DNA from: Prinsepia uniflora
Lineage: Eukaryota > Streptophyta > Magnoliopsida > Rosales > Rosaceae
Reading direction: 5' to 3'
DNA: 64,000 bases
NCBI GenBank assembly: GCA_032719365.1
Contig: CM064863.1
Coordinates: 62,955,583 to 63,019,582, forward strand
Shown one piece after another: positions 11,503 to 21,509 of this stretch (position 1 is its first letter; the number at the start of each line of letters is the position of its first letter). The translations under genes were made by a program, and so were the position numbers. The notes beneath the pieces are model-generated. The model saw only the letters and a list, made by a program, of their open reading frames with translations. It was not told the DNA's origin and made no database searches.

Positions 11503-14488
11503 TGTAACGACCCGTCCCTAAAATCGGGATTAGATTAGTGATTAATGTCGGATTAGTGAAGTTAATCGGTGATTAGTTGGATGCTTTCGGACGGACGGTG
11601 CGAAATGACTATTTTGCCATTGGATTTGGGCGAACGGTTGACTTTTCATTTAGGCAGTCAAATGGACTTTGACCGATAACTATGACGTAATTCAGGACGT
11701 CACGAGTACATAGATAGGTGGCACGTCCGATTCCGACATCCGAGGAGGAAGTTATGATGTTCGGAAGTTCAAGGGCAATTTGGTAATTTAGTTAAAAAGG
11801 GGCAAATTGTTGACTTTTCTAACGACATGGACTTTTCACATAATTCAAGGACAGTTATGTAGGTCTCGATCCCCTGAGTACAACTACAGGCGGCACGCGG
11901 TCATCGGAGTTCAGATGGTTCCATTATGAGGCTAATTAGGTGAAGGGCAAAATGGTAATTTGTCATTTGGGGACATTTTGGTCTTTTGGTTGCATTGGAT
12001 TTTGTGCCCAGTTAAACATGGACAGGTGGCTGCCTAGGGATGGTGACCCACCAGATTTGGGACACTTGTCCCTTCTCTGGAGGTTTGTGCAAGTTTGGAA
12101 CAACTGACTTAAGTGTTTTAAAAATTTGGAGAATGGTGACACGGTTTGGCCGTGAGAGAAAAACAGAGAGTACGTATGTTCTGGTGAAACCCCACCCCAA
12201 TTAACCCCTTAATCCTCATTCTTTTCCCTTAAGTGATGAATGAAAAAGAGAGAAGATAGTGAGAGGGTTGTAGCGATGTGATCACGGAGGCGTGCCGTGG
12301 ACGGGGGCCTTAACCCGTGAGACAAACCATGTAAAACAGAGGATTCGTGAACTTTAGTCCATACAAGCCTTCAAACCTCATCCTTGGCCCCTGCTTTTTG
12401 AATAAAATATGAATAGGGAGTCGAGATGAACGTGGTGGTGGCCACGAGGGTGCCCACGATGACGATTTAAGGTAAAACCAGTGAAGACTTCGTATAAATT
12501 CGAAAATGGTGCTTTTAGTTATAGGGGTTTTGAGCAATAGTGATGATAAGAATGTGTTTTGGACGATGAATGGAGCTCAAAGGACTTGAAAGCACGACAG
12601 GAGATGATTAGAATCGATGACAGAACTTGGTTACAGGAGACTCGTTTGATCGTTCAATTGGAAGGTGAGATACAGACCTTATCCTTATGTTTTGAAACCA
12701 TAGGTAGATAAGGAATCAATAGACGAAGCTAATAAGATTAAAATGTTTGAAATCATACCAAAAATGGACGTCAAACCGCCCTCTCCGGTTCGGCTGGACC
12801 GTACCGATTTAGACTGGTCTAGCGAGAGGTTGAAGATGAATAGTGCTGAGGCGCGTGAGGCCCACGCGCAGCCTCTTTAGGAGGCACGTGTGGGCGCATG
12901 GCATGTGGTTTGAGGAAGGTTCCAACATGATTTTTTAAGTATTCAATGTAACAAACATTTTAAGATTGGTTTCGAGTCGATCGGGCATCGTCTCGATATG
13001 TTCCAGGATGTCTGAAGGTTTTAGGGTTAGGTTAAAAATAGTTAAAAATTCGGGAAAGTTACGAGGACTTAGTAGAAGCTTAATGAAGTAGTTAGTGATC
13101 TTATTATGGGATTTGGACAGATTCGGGAAAACCAGTGATAGTGGATTAGCCGGAAACGGCAATAGTGCGCGCGTATCGAGGTAGCAGCGTAAACGGTATG
13201 TGAGTGGACTTTGCTTCCGAACTTATGATGCATGCATATATGTTTTCATATGTTTTCTATACGTGGATTTGATATTGATGATTTGCGATTTTGCACGTAT
13301 TTCGAGATAATTACTTATTTGCACGTTTTTCAATATTTCGATTTATGTTGCGATTTGATCATGGTTTTGATGATTTGATTTTGGTATTTGAAATATGATT
13401 TGATTTCAATGTTTTGGGCTTGGAGCCCTGTTCATGAAAGTGACTTCGGAAAAGTGGTTTCGTTTTTGGAAACGGATTTTGGAAAGATGATTCTAGATTC
13501 AGTTTTGAAACTTGAAGGAGAAATTCTGGATTTGGGTTCGGGATGATGGTTCCGGATGCCGGCTTAAGGAATCATTATTGCGAATTCGGATATGGATTTT
13601 CTACGGTTTTCACTTGGTTGAAAAATGGTTTTGGGTTTAAAGACTCGGAAAAAGAAAAAGAAAATAAAACGGCTGGATCTGGTTTTGAGTTTAAAGACTC
13701 GGTCGATTGACGGGGGAGGACCCTGGATTGATATGTTTTGAGTTTAAAGACTCGGTATATGTTTGAGTTTAAAGACTCGGTTATGATGTCCCCTGTGGCC
13801 TGTTGATTGTGTTTTGAGTTTAAAGACTCGTTGATATCCCGGGAAGGCCTGATTATTGTGCATGGTTTTGAGTTTAAAGACTCTGGTGTACTTGAGATCC
13901 ACCAACTTGATCGATTGATGTTTTTCACTGGTTTTTCACTAGTTTTCCGTTATTTTGGGCAATGGCCCTGATGATTTCGTTTTTATGAGTTTTGGGCTGA
14001 GTTCCTGTACTTAATGAGGATTTATGATTTTAGGCTGAGGCCCTGGATTTGAACTACGGATTTGAGAAAAGGAAAGGATTCTGGTTTTCAATAACGATTT
14101 TCTTACCTTGGATATGAATGGTTTTATGGAATGGATTGATATGCATGCATTGGTTTTAAATAAAGGGTATAATTGTCCTTTCTGATAAACTATTTTATAA
14201 ACTTCCTTTATTTTCGTCCACTCACAGTCTTTTTATGTTTTCGATACCCTTCAGGGTTGCGGTGTGGGCTGTTGGTAGAGAGAGACGGAGACATCACACA
14301 CGCGATCCACAGTAGAGTCTGCGCACTCTGGGAAGTCTGGAAGTTTTGAACGGGTCGTTTGGAAATCCCTTATCCGACTTACGTGTCACATGGAGGTTTG
14401 ACGTCGGTTTAGCCTTCGTGTCACGCGTAAGTTAGACGGGAGCATGACTTAGCCCTTAATCCCGAGGGATTGAGGGTAGGTCGTGTCA
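11503..14488 (+). repeat. 3' LTR of the first LARD (2,986 bp)
   Basis: It starts TGTAACGACCCGTCCC and ends GGTCGTGTCA next to the GCCCA target repeat. In order it holds a TGACGT-N8-ACGTCA-like site at 11683-11702, a GC-rich stem-loop (GCGCGTG...CACGCGC) near 12851, donor-like AAG/GTAAAA at 12472 and ATGTGAGTGGAC at 13198-13209. A GAGTTTAAAGACTC array follows at about 13630-13882, then GTCCACTCACAG at 14216-14227 and an acceptor-like CTTCAG ending at 14254. Small open frames in this region, on either strand, are fragments of these repeats. Confidence 0.9.
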
Positions 14489-14493
14489 GCCCA

Positions 14494-15405
14494 GCTCGTA
14501 CTTCCACTCGTAGTACCACAGCTGCCAGTGGCCCCTCATGTATTCCCTGAGTTTCGCATTCCCAGTATCATACTGGAAATTAACCTACAATGTACGATTA
14601 ACAAAAATAATTGAAATCATTAAAAAATACCAAAGATAATTAAAATCATTAAAATAAAATAAAAATAAATTTAAAATACTTACAGACAAAGCACCCCAAT
14701 TAAGGTGAGGTGGTCTGGGGCTTGATCCCGAAATTTATCACCCATCATGAGACAATGGGTGCGCAGAATGACACCCATCTCTTGCAGCATCAAGCTGTGT
14801 ACCTTGACGGGCGCTTGGCCAAGCCGATCGACCAAAATACACTTGATCTTCCCACTTGTCGCTCGACAAATCCGTTGTGATGCCTTCCCTTGGTTGATCC
14901 CACGCACTCTACGAGATCTCCCTACAAATTGAGTAAACATTTGTAAGAAAAGTGAACAAAATTAGAGATAGAAAATCTTTTAACACTTATTTACCAACTC
15001 ACCCGTAGGGATCGTACCGACTATCTCCGGGGTGTCCCCACCGACCTGCTCCTCCGGGGGCTCGAGATCAATATGACATTGCCCTCGTTGTTTCGAATAT
15101 CGCCAACGATCCAACCTAACGCTAGGTCGGACATACTCCTTGATCGAGAAGGTTGGGACCAACGGAACAATCGGTGTGGCAGATACTGGTGTTGATGGAG
15201 AGGATGAAGTCGAGACTGGTGTGGCAGATCCTGATGCTAGTGAAGGGGTTGGAGTCTCGACCGATGTGTCCGGTATCGGTGTTGAGCCAACATGGTCCCT
15301 AGGTGTATTCGGAACCGACGAAGTCGCGACGACCGCCAGTTGCTGAACCAATCCTGATGAAATGCAAGGACGAGCTCGTGAAGTAATCAACATGGGTGTC
15401 GACAT
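14494..15405 (-). pseudogene. CACTA TNP1-like gene (Transposase_24 type), 5' half
   Basis: The first recognisable exon runs leftward from an ATG at 15405 to about 14980. It encodes a Ser/Thr/Pro-rich N-terminus ending VRLDRWRYSKQRGQCHID. The next exon (about 14926-14680) has the family core RGINQGKASQRICRATSGKI...VHSLMLQEMGVILRTH. A third exon at about 14580-14494 reads REYMRGHWQLWYYEWKYELG and is cut by the LARD insertion; the gene resumes at 1687. The intron around 14590-14680 is AT-rich with plausible GT/AG ends. The AT-rich tract 15411-16260 and the CT-rich (minus strand) tract at 16310-16395 probably form the leader and an intron. In CACTA elements this protein is expected to bind subterminal repeats. 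It cannot be functional here. Confidence 0.75.
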
Positions 15406-15410
15406 CTACA

Positions 15411-15800
15411 AAAAATAATCAATAATTAATAATCAATAATAAAAAATACTTAACAATTACTAATAAAAAAATAATAAAAATTCAATAAAAATATAAAAAA
15501 ATAATACAAAAATAGGTATTAATAAAAAAACAATCAATAATAACAAATACTTAACAATTACTAAAAAAAATAATCAATAAAAAAATACTTAACAATTACT
15601 AATAAAAAAAATAGAAATTCAATAAAAATATAAAAAAATCATACGAAAATAGGTATTAATAAAAAATAATCAATAATAACAAATACTTAACAATTACTAA
15701 TAAAAAATAATAAAAATATATAAATCATACAAAAATAGGTAATAATAAAAAATATTTAACAATTACTAATAAAAGTAATCAATAATAACTAATAATAATT
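15411..15800. repeat. AT-rich imperfect tandem array
   Basis: Units of the type AATACTTAACAATTACTAATA, CAATAAAAATATAAAAAAAT and CATACAAAAATAGGTATTAA recur in order. The last two blocks return after about 134 bp (near 15483 and 15617) and a third, shortened unit follows. It lies upstream of the TNP1-like coding exons, where a leader intron would be. AT-rich sequence without recognisable content continues to about 16260. Confidence 0.7.
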
Positions 15801-16395
15801 TAAATTCAAACCATAAAAAATAATCAATAATGAATAATCAAAATTCCATCATAAAATCACAAACATAACCTTGCTAACCAAAATTCCACCCTAAAATCAC
15901 AAACTTAGTCCATGCTAACCAATATATAATCCATGAATTCAAATCCAAATTCCAATACAAAATAAAAAACAATTAGTCCATGCAAAAAATTATATATAAT
16001 CCATGATAGTGCACTGCCAAAATCCAACTCAAATTCAAATCAATTGGTCCGAAAAATTAAGCCAAGAACTAAAACTAAAATCAATACACATCAAGAAACT
16101 CAATAAACATTCCTAAAAACTAAAATCAATGAACAAATTAATAATCATTGCTAAAAACTAAAATCAATAAACATACTAATATCAATAAAATCAATAAAAA
16201 CTAAAATCAATAAACATACTAAAATCAAACTAAAATTACAACATGATATTGAAAACTAATAATCAAAACAAAAATTAACAAAAAATGGAAGAGATGGAGT
16301 GCGGGTTGTTCAAACTTCACTGGATTCGACGACGAGGGAGAGAGCAGAGACAGAGGGAGAGCTGGGAGTGAGAGAGAGAGCTGCGAGTGAGAGAG

Positions 16396-19300
16396 TGTAA
16401 CGACCCGTCCCGAATTCCGGGATTAGATTAGTCACTAATCTCTTTTAGCGAGGTTGAACGGTGGTTAGTAGGGCGGAATCGGACAAAATGTGCAAAATGA
16501 CCGTTTTGCCCCTGGTCGTGGGCAAAATGTTGACTTTTTGATCAGGCGGTCAAACGGACTTTGACCGATGACCGTGACGTAGTTCGGGACGTCACGAGTT
16601 CATAGACAGGTGGCACGTTCGATTCCGACATTCATAGAGAAAGTTATGGTGTTCGGAAGTTGAGGGGTATTTTGGTAATTTGACATAATAGGGGCCAAAT
16701 GTTGACTTTTTGACCGGGAGGTCCGATGGACGAGGGCCAAGGACCTTTACGTAGGTATCGTCGATACGAATCCAATGACAGGCGGCATGCCGAAATCGGA
16801 GATTCGACGACGAAGTTATGGTCAAGGAAACGAAATTACGAACCGAGGCTCGGATTAAAATAATAATATAATAATGAATAGTGACCGTTGACAGTGCACA
16901 TCCGGATGAGTGACAAGTGTCACCCATCCCTTGTTTCCAGCTCCATGTTTCCCTCCCAACACTATCATTACAACATCATCATTCCTTATCCATCATTTTC
17001 CTTCCTTTTCCTTTGTTTTTCTTTCAAATCGTGCACAATTTGGAGAGAGGATGAACTGGGAGAATTGGCTCCCTCTCTCTGCCGTTCCTGAGAGAAAACT
17101 GAGAGACTAAGATGATTGAATTAACGGGGAAACACGAGGGGTTGTGAGAGTGCTGAATTTGGGATTTTGGATTTCGTGAAAATTGGGGGGGAAAATTCGA
17201 AATGGAAGAATTAGGCCGTGAGGATCGAATTGGAGATTACCTTCAGCTTTCTGGGAGTTCCACGATCAGAATCGTCGAAGGAACGAAGGGAATTGGTGCT
17301 GTTTTGGCTTTGATCACACTTGGTGACAGAGGAGTAAATTCGACCTTGAGTCGTGAAGTTGGAGGCTTCGATGGACGGAATTGAGGTGGGGAAACTACTT
17401 CTCATGATCCCACGATTCTTCTGGGTTCATCAATTGAAAGAAAACGGCTGTGGTTGACTGAACTCCATGGTTGAACAGTGACGGTGTTCGAGCTTGAGTC
17501 GTGACGATTGAGCGCAGGATTGAAGCAATTGATGTGGGGGAATTGTTCCTCATGGTCCATTGATGCTTCTGGATGCATCAATTGGAAGAAACCTGCAGCC
17601 ATTGAAGGAATCCCATGATTGAACAGTGACCGGAGTGTTCTTCGTGTTCATCGTGGAATCGATGGAATCTGGGTAAGTGTTCGTGTAATTGAGTTTACAG
17701 AACTTAAATTAGACTTAAAACAAAACTAACTAAATGATCAATTGAAGGAATTAAGATCGAATTGACAGAATACGAACCGGGTCGTGTCGCGGGCAGTTTG
17801 GACCCGTTTACCAGAGATACGGGTTAGGCTGGTGACACTGTTCACGGCGCGTGGATTTCACGCGCAGCCACTCACGGCGGCGCGTGACGGTGCGTGGGCA
17901 CGAATCTCGAGGTGAGGTCAACATGACTTCTGTCCTATTTAATGTAACAGACATTTTGGAATTGGTTTCGTGTCGATCGGACACTGTCTCGATAGTGTTC
18001 GGGATGTCCGAAGGTTTTAAATTAAGTTTAAAAATAAGTAAAAAATTCGGGAAAATTACGGGACTTTGATAGGATGTTAATGATGAGGTTAGTGACCCTC
18101 TAATGTGATTTGGACAGGATTGGGAGTCCCGGTGATAGTGGTGTGGCCCGGGAGGGCCGGTGGAACGCGTATCGAGGCATACCGTTAAAACGGTCTGTGA
18201 GTGGACTTTGGTTTTATAAATTCTATGCATGCTTAAATGTTTTATATGGATTATGGTTGTGATTGTATGATGTTGATTTGGTTGTTGGTAAATTGTACGG
18301 TTTCACGTATTTCGAGGCGATTTACGTGCTTGCACGTAAATCGAAGTTTTCCGGTTTTACATGGATTTTCCATATTTATGACTTGGATATAATATGATGA
18401 AATGGTTTTGAAATTGGAAATATGAACTCGGGCTTAAGGCCCACTTTTTTTGGAAATTTCGGACTTGGAGTCCATTTGAGAATCGGGCCGGGGGCCCAGT
18501 TGGTTAATGAAATCGGGCCAGGGGCCCAGTTGATATGAAATCGGGCTGAGACCCATTTGAGTTATGTTATCGGGCCAGGGGCCCAGTTGATTTACGAATT
18601 CGGGCCGTGGGCCCAATGGGTTTATAAGTCGGGCTACGGGCCCAGTTGGTTTACAAATCAGGCCGTGGACCCAGTGGTTCATAAAATCGGGCATGAGGCC
18701 CAGTTGGATTATAAGTGTGATTTCGGGTCAGGGACCCTATGTTTAATAATTGTGATTTTGGGTCAGGGACCCTAAATGGAATTATGTGGTTTTATGGAAA
18801 TTTCGGGCAGGGCCCATTGTAATGATGTGATAAAAGGATTTAATAAAACTGTTTTCCATATACCATCTGGACACAAGGATATATGATGGTCTCCTCCAGA
18901 TGTCTGAGACACTGGGGAAGTCACGGTGCATTGCCTGCGAGGGGTCATTATACGGAGCAGCCGGACTGTATGATGACTCAGGAGCAGGATTGCTATGATT
19001 GACGTCAGGGACGTCAGACATCAGGGATGTCAGATATATGGACCCGGAGAGACCCCGGGCAGCACGCGTAGCTTATGAAACCGTGAGATATGACGTCAGG
19101 GACGTCTAGCGTCTGGGACGCTAAGCATCTGGGATGCTGGTGATGGTAATGGTAAAATATGGATTAATGGATCTATGAAATGGCTTTTCGGTTGGATATG
19201 TGTTATGTGGTAAAAATGGATTATTGGTTATGAAATGGTATGTCGGGTCAGGGACCCTAAATGGTTTTGGATTTATGGATTTATATTTATGGCTTTGGGC

Positions 19301-19730
19301 GGTGGCCCACATGGTTTTAATATGTATGGTTGTGGTATTCCACTGTTTTGGGCTGAGTTCCCACACTTGGTTTTTGGTTAACGGTTTTTGGGCTAAGGCC
19401 CTAATGGCTCGGTTGAGCAAACGTTTTGGTTACTGGTTTTCGTGGCATGCATATGTTTTTATTGGAGGGCATAAATGTCTTATAAATTTATTTGGTAAAC
19501 TTATTGGTTTTTGTCCACTCACAGCTTTTGGTTTTAATGCCCTTCAGGTTGATTACAGATGCGATTGCAGCAGAGACTGGGACATTGCACACCTCCTCCA
19601 TCGATCCTTGCGCACTCTGGATGCCCCGTTGGGCAGTGGCTCTTGGTTATCCCTTGTCTGACACCTCTTGTTGGACGGGAGCAGGGCACATTCCACGGTA
19701 ATCCCGGGGGGATTGGGATGGGTCCTGTCA
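16396..19730 (+). mobile_element. Solo LTR (3,335 bp) in the CACTA TNP1-like leader
   Basis: It starts TGTAACGACCCGTCCCG and ends GGGATGGGTCCTGTCA. It is flanked by an exact GAGAG duplication at 16391-16395 and 19731-19735, within a GA-rich target. Contents in order: TGACGT-N8-ACGTCA at 16575-16594; a degenerate internal duplication at 17311-17636; donor-like CTGG/GTAAGT at 17673; GC-rich stem-loop near 17848; CTGTGAGTGGAC at 18195-18206; a GGGCC-type hairpin array at 18430-18800; a GACGTC-type hairpin array near 19000-19140; GTCCACTCACAG at 19513-19524; and acceptor-like CCTTCAG ending at 19547. It belongs to the second LTR group in this window. Confidence 0.93.
17311..17636 (+). repeat. Degenerate tandem duplication in a solo LTR
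   Basis: Two units of about 150-180 bp share the order CTTGAGTCGTGA, GGGGAA...CTTCTCATG (or GTTCCTCATG), CTTCTGG, CATCAATTG.AAGAAA and TTGAACAGTGAC. The second unit starts near 17489. They lie just 5' of the donor-like site. Short frames here are not credible genes. Confidence 0.6.
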
Positions 19731-19735
19731 GAGAG

Positions 19736-20039
19736 AGCACTGACATAGGGAGAGCTGTGAGGGAGAGAGCTGCGAGATGAGAGAGCTGCGAGGAGAGAGC
19801 TGCAAGGGTAGAGTCATTCGCGAGGGAGGGAGGTGGGGAGAGGCGGAGAAAAGTGCAAAAATACTCAGAGGTTTCGAATAATAGAGAAGAGAAGGAAGAA
19901 GACGATCGTCTGTGTTTTAAACATCGAGGCTTGTTTCCAGAAGAAATTGTCGTCGAGTTTCGTTTAATTAATCGTCGGGTAACAATGGCGTTAAAAATGA
20001 AGCGACAGCGCTGAGTCGAAGCGTATGGCATTTAGACGT
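19736..20039 (-). promoter_or_regulatory. Leader/promoter region of the CACTA TNP1-like gene
   Basis: The segment is strongly GA-rich on the plus strand, hence CT-rich on the minus strand that is transcribed. It continues the GA-rich tract at 16310-16390 across the solo LTR. It sits between the second subterminal-type repeat block and the TNP1-like exons, where a 5' untranslated leader would be. A minus-strand frame here has low-complexity Ser/Leu composition and reads into the LTR, so I do not call it a gene. Confidence 0.45.
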
Positions 20040-21370
20040 TTCCCGACGCATGTCCGTCGGGTAACATTTAGGCGGTAAATGAAAATTTCGCGAAAATTTG
20101 AAATTACTACCCAAATTTTCACAAAAATTTAAATTTACCGCCAAATTTTATGTTACCCGACAGATATAGATCTTTACCCGACGGTCATACAACTTCACCC
20201 GACGCAACTTTTTACCTCAACATTTTACTAACATTCGTTATTGTTACGCTTAGTTTTTTAAGAAAGTTTTACTCTTACCCGATGAATATTCTTAACTTAT
20301 TCGTCAGGTAACAATGTAAACAGTCCCCTTCCAATAAGAGTTTAAACATAGTAATTGCATAATGTGAGCCGTTTCAGTGTCGAACAATTAACAATACATA
20401 ATCCGACTGTTCATTTTGAGCTGTTACGTCATTAAAATGTTTCTATCAAAATTCGCGATGTTTTGAGAAGATTAAGCTAGCCGACCGTGATAGAATGTTT
20501 TGTAACTGTTGATTCGTTATGCCCCGTTCCCTAGCCTTGGGATTTCAAAATCTTCTAAATTTTTACATAGACAATCTACGAGTATGTACAATAAATGTGG
20601 ACGGGTGGATCGGTTAAAGTATCGATATAAATTATTCAAATTTTTAATATCGCCAATTTCATCAAACACTTTGAAATTTTTCAATAAGAGTTTAAACATA
20701 GTAATTGCATAATGTGACCCCGTTTCAGTTTCGAACGATTAACAATACATAATCTGACTGTTCATTTTGAGCTGTTACGTCATTAAAATCTGTCTGTCAA
20801 AATTCACGATATTTAGAGAAGATTAAGTTGTCCGATTGTGATATAATATTTTATAAATGTCGATTCGTTATGCCCCGTTTCCTAGCTTTGGGATTTCAAT
20901 TCTAAATTCATACATAGACAATATACGAGTATGTGCAATAAATGTGGATCGGTCAAATTATCAGGGGAAACTTTTCAAATTTGCAAACAATATATGGGTT
21001 TGAAACTTTAGGATAAATAATACCCGACAAAGTATAATAAACCTTCGGCGGGTTACATACTAGACCTTATAAACCCTAAATAATATTTAATTAAACCCGA
21101 CGAATCATATAATCGGCACGTTGGGTAACATTTTGTTACCCGACAGATTGTTATAATATTCTCGTCGAGTATACTAGACACTAAACCATAAACCCTAAAT
21201 TATATTTAAGTAAACCAGACGAATATTATGGAAAGTGCGCGTCGAGTATACGTGACGGTAAATTGGTTACCCAACGGACCTTTTATGTACACTCGTCGGG
21301 TAACACATTCGATGAAGCGCCGCCAAATTTGAGTACCCAACGGGTATTTCATGTATGGTCCGTCGGATAT
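20040..21370. repeat. CACTA subterminal-type repeat block between the two genes
   Basis: About 15-18 copies of the motif ACCCGACG or its complement CGTCGGGTAA, many diverged (ACCCAACGG, CGTCAGGTAA), occur in both orientations. A 106-nt inverted repeat, 20056-20161, opens and closes with GTCGGGTAACAT...ATGTTACCCGAC. In En/Spm-type elements such motifs are binding sites for the element's own DNA-binding protein and normally lie near the termini. Here one block lies between TNP2 and TNP1, possibly as the promoter of the second gene, and another lies at the 5' end (26620-26929). Confidence 0.75.
20332..20985. repeat. Tandem duplication, period 350 bp
   Basis: CAATAAGAGTTTAAACATAG begins at 20332 and again at 20682. 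The following roughly 300 bases align with scattered substitutions: AATTGCATAATGTGA, CATTTTGAGCTGTTACGTCA, TTCGTTATGCCCCGTT and ACATAGACAAT.TACGAGTATG are shared. It lies inside the subterminal-type repeat region of the CACTA element. Frames on either strand differ between the copies, so no gene is supported. Confidence 0.9.
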
Positions 21371-21509
21371 TATTTAATTAATTGTGTTAATTTGTTTTTG
21401 AGCTATGATTTTTTTGTTTTTTTTTTTGAAATTTGTAATTTTTTTTTGAATTATTTGGAAAAATGATGAATCCTATTAGTAATAATTGAGTTTTATGTCT
21501 TACAAATAA

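Larger units (their letters stand above)
1688..14488 (+). mobile_element. LARD-type LTR retrotransposon, complete, non-coding interior
   Basis: The element starts TGTAATGACCCGTCCC and ends GTCGTGTCA. It is flanked by an exact 5-bp duplication, GCCCA, at 1683-1687 and 14489-14493. The 5' LTR is 1688-7418; removing a nested solo LTR and its target repeat leaves 2,989 bp, against 2,986 bp for the 3' LTR (11503-14488). The interior of 4.1 kb has an initiator-tRNA-Met-type primer-binding site at its left end and a purine tract at its right end. I see no gag, protease, reverse transcriptase or integrase. Long LTRs around a multi-kilobase non-coding interior define a LARD, which would need enzymes from another element. 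By eye roughly nine of ten bases match between the LTR starts, so the insertion is not very recent. It interrupts the CACTA TNP1-like gene. Confidence 0.9.

Noticed and set aside
19534..20031. 165-aa minus-strand frame spanning a CACTA leader and an LTR end
   Set aside because: It crosses a solo LTR boundary with a target repeat, so it cannot be an ancestral gene; composition is Ser/Leu low complexity.
21263..21466. Small plus frame at the edge of the subterminal repeats
   Set aside because: Its start is made of the ACCCAACGG repeat motifs and its end of a T-rich tract; it lies antisense to the CACTA transposase region.
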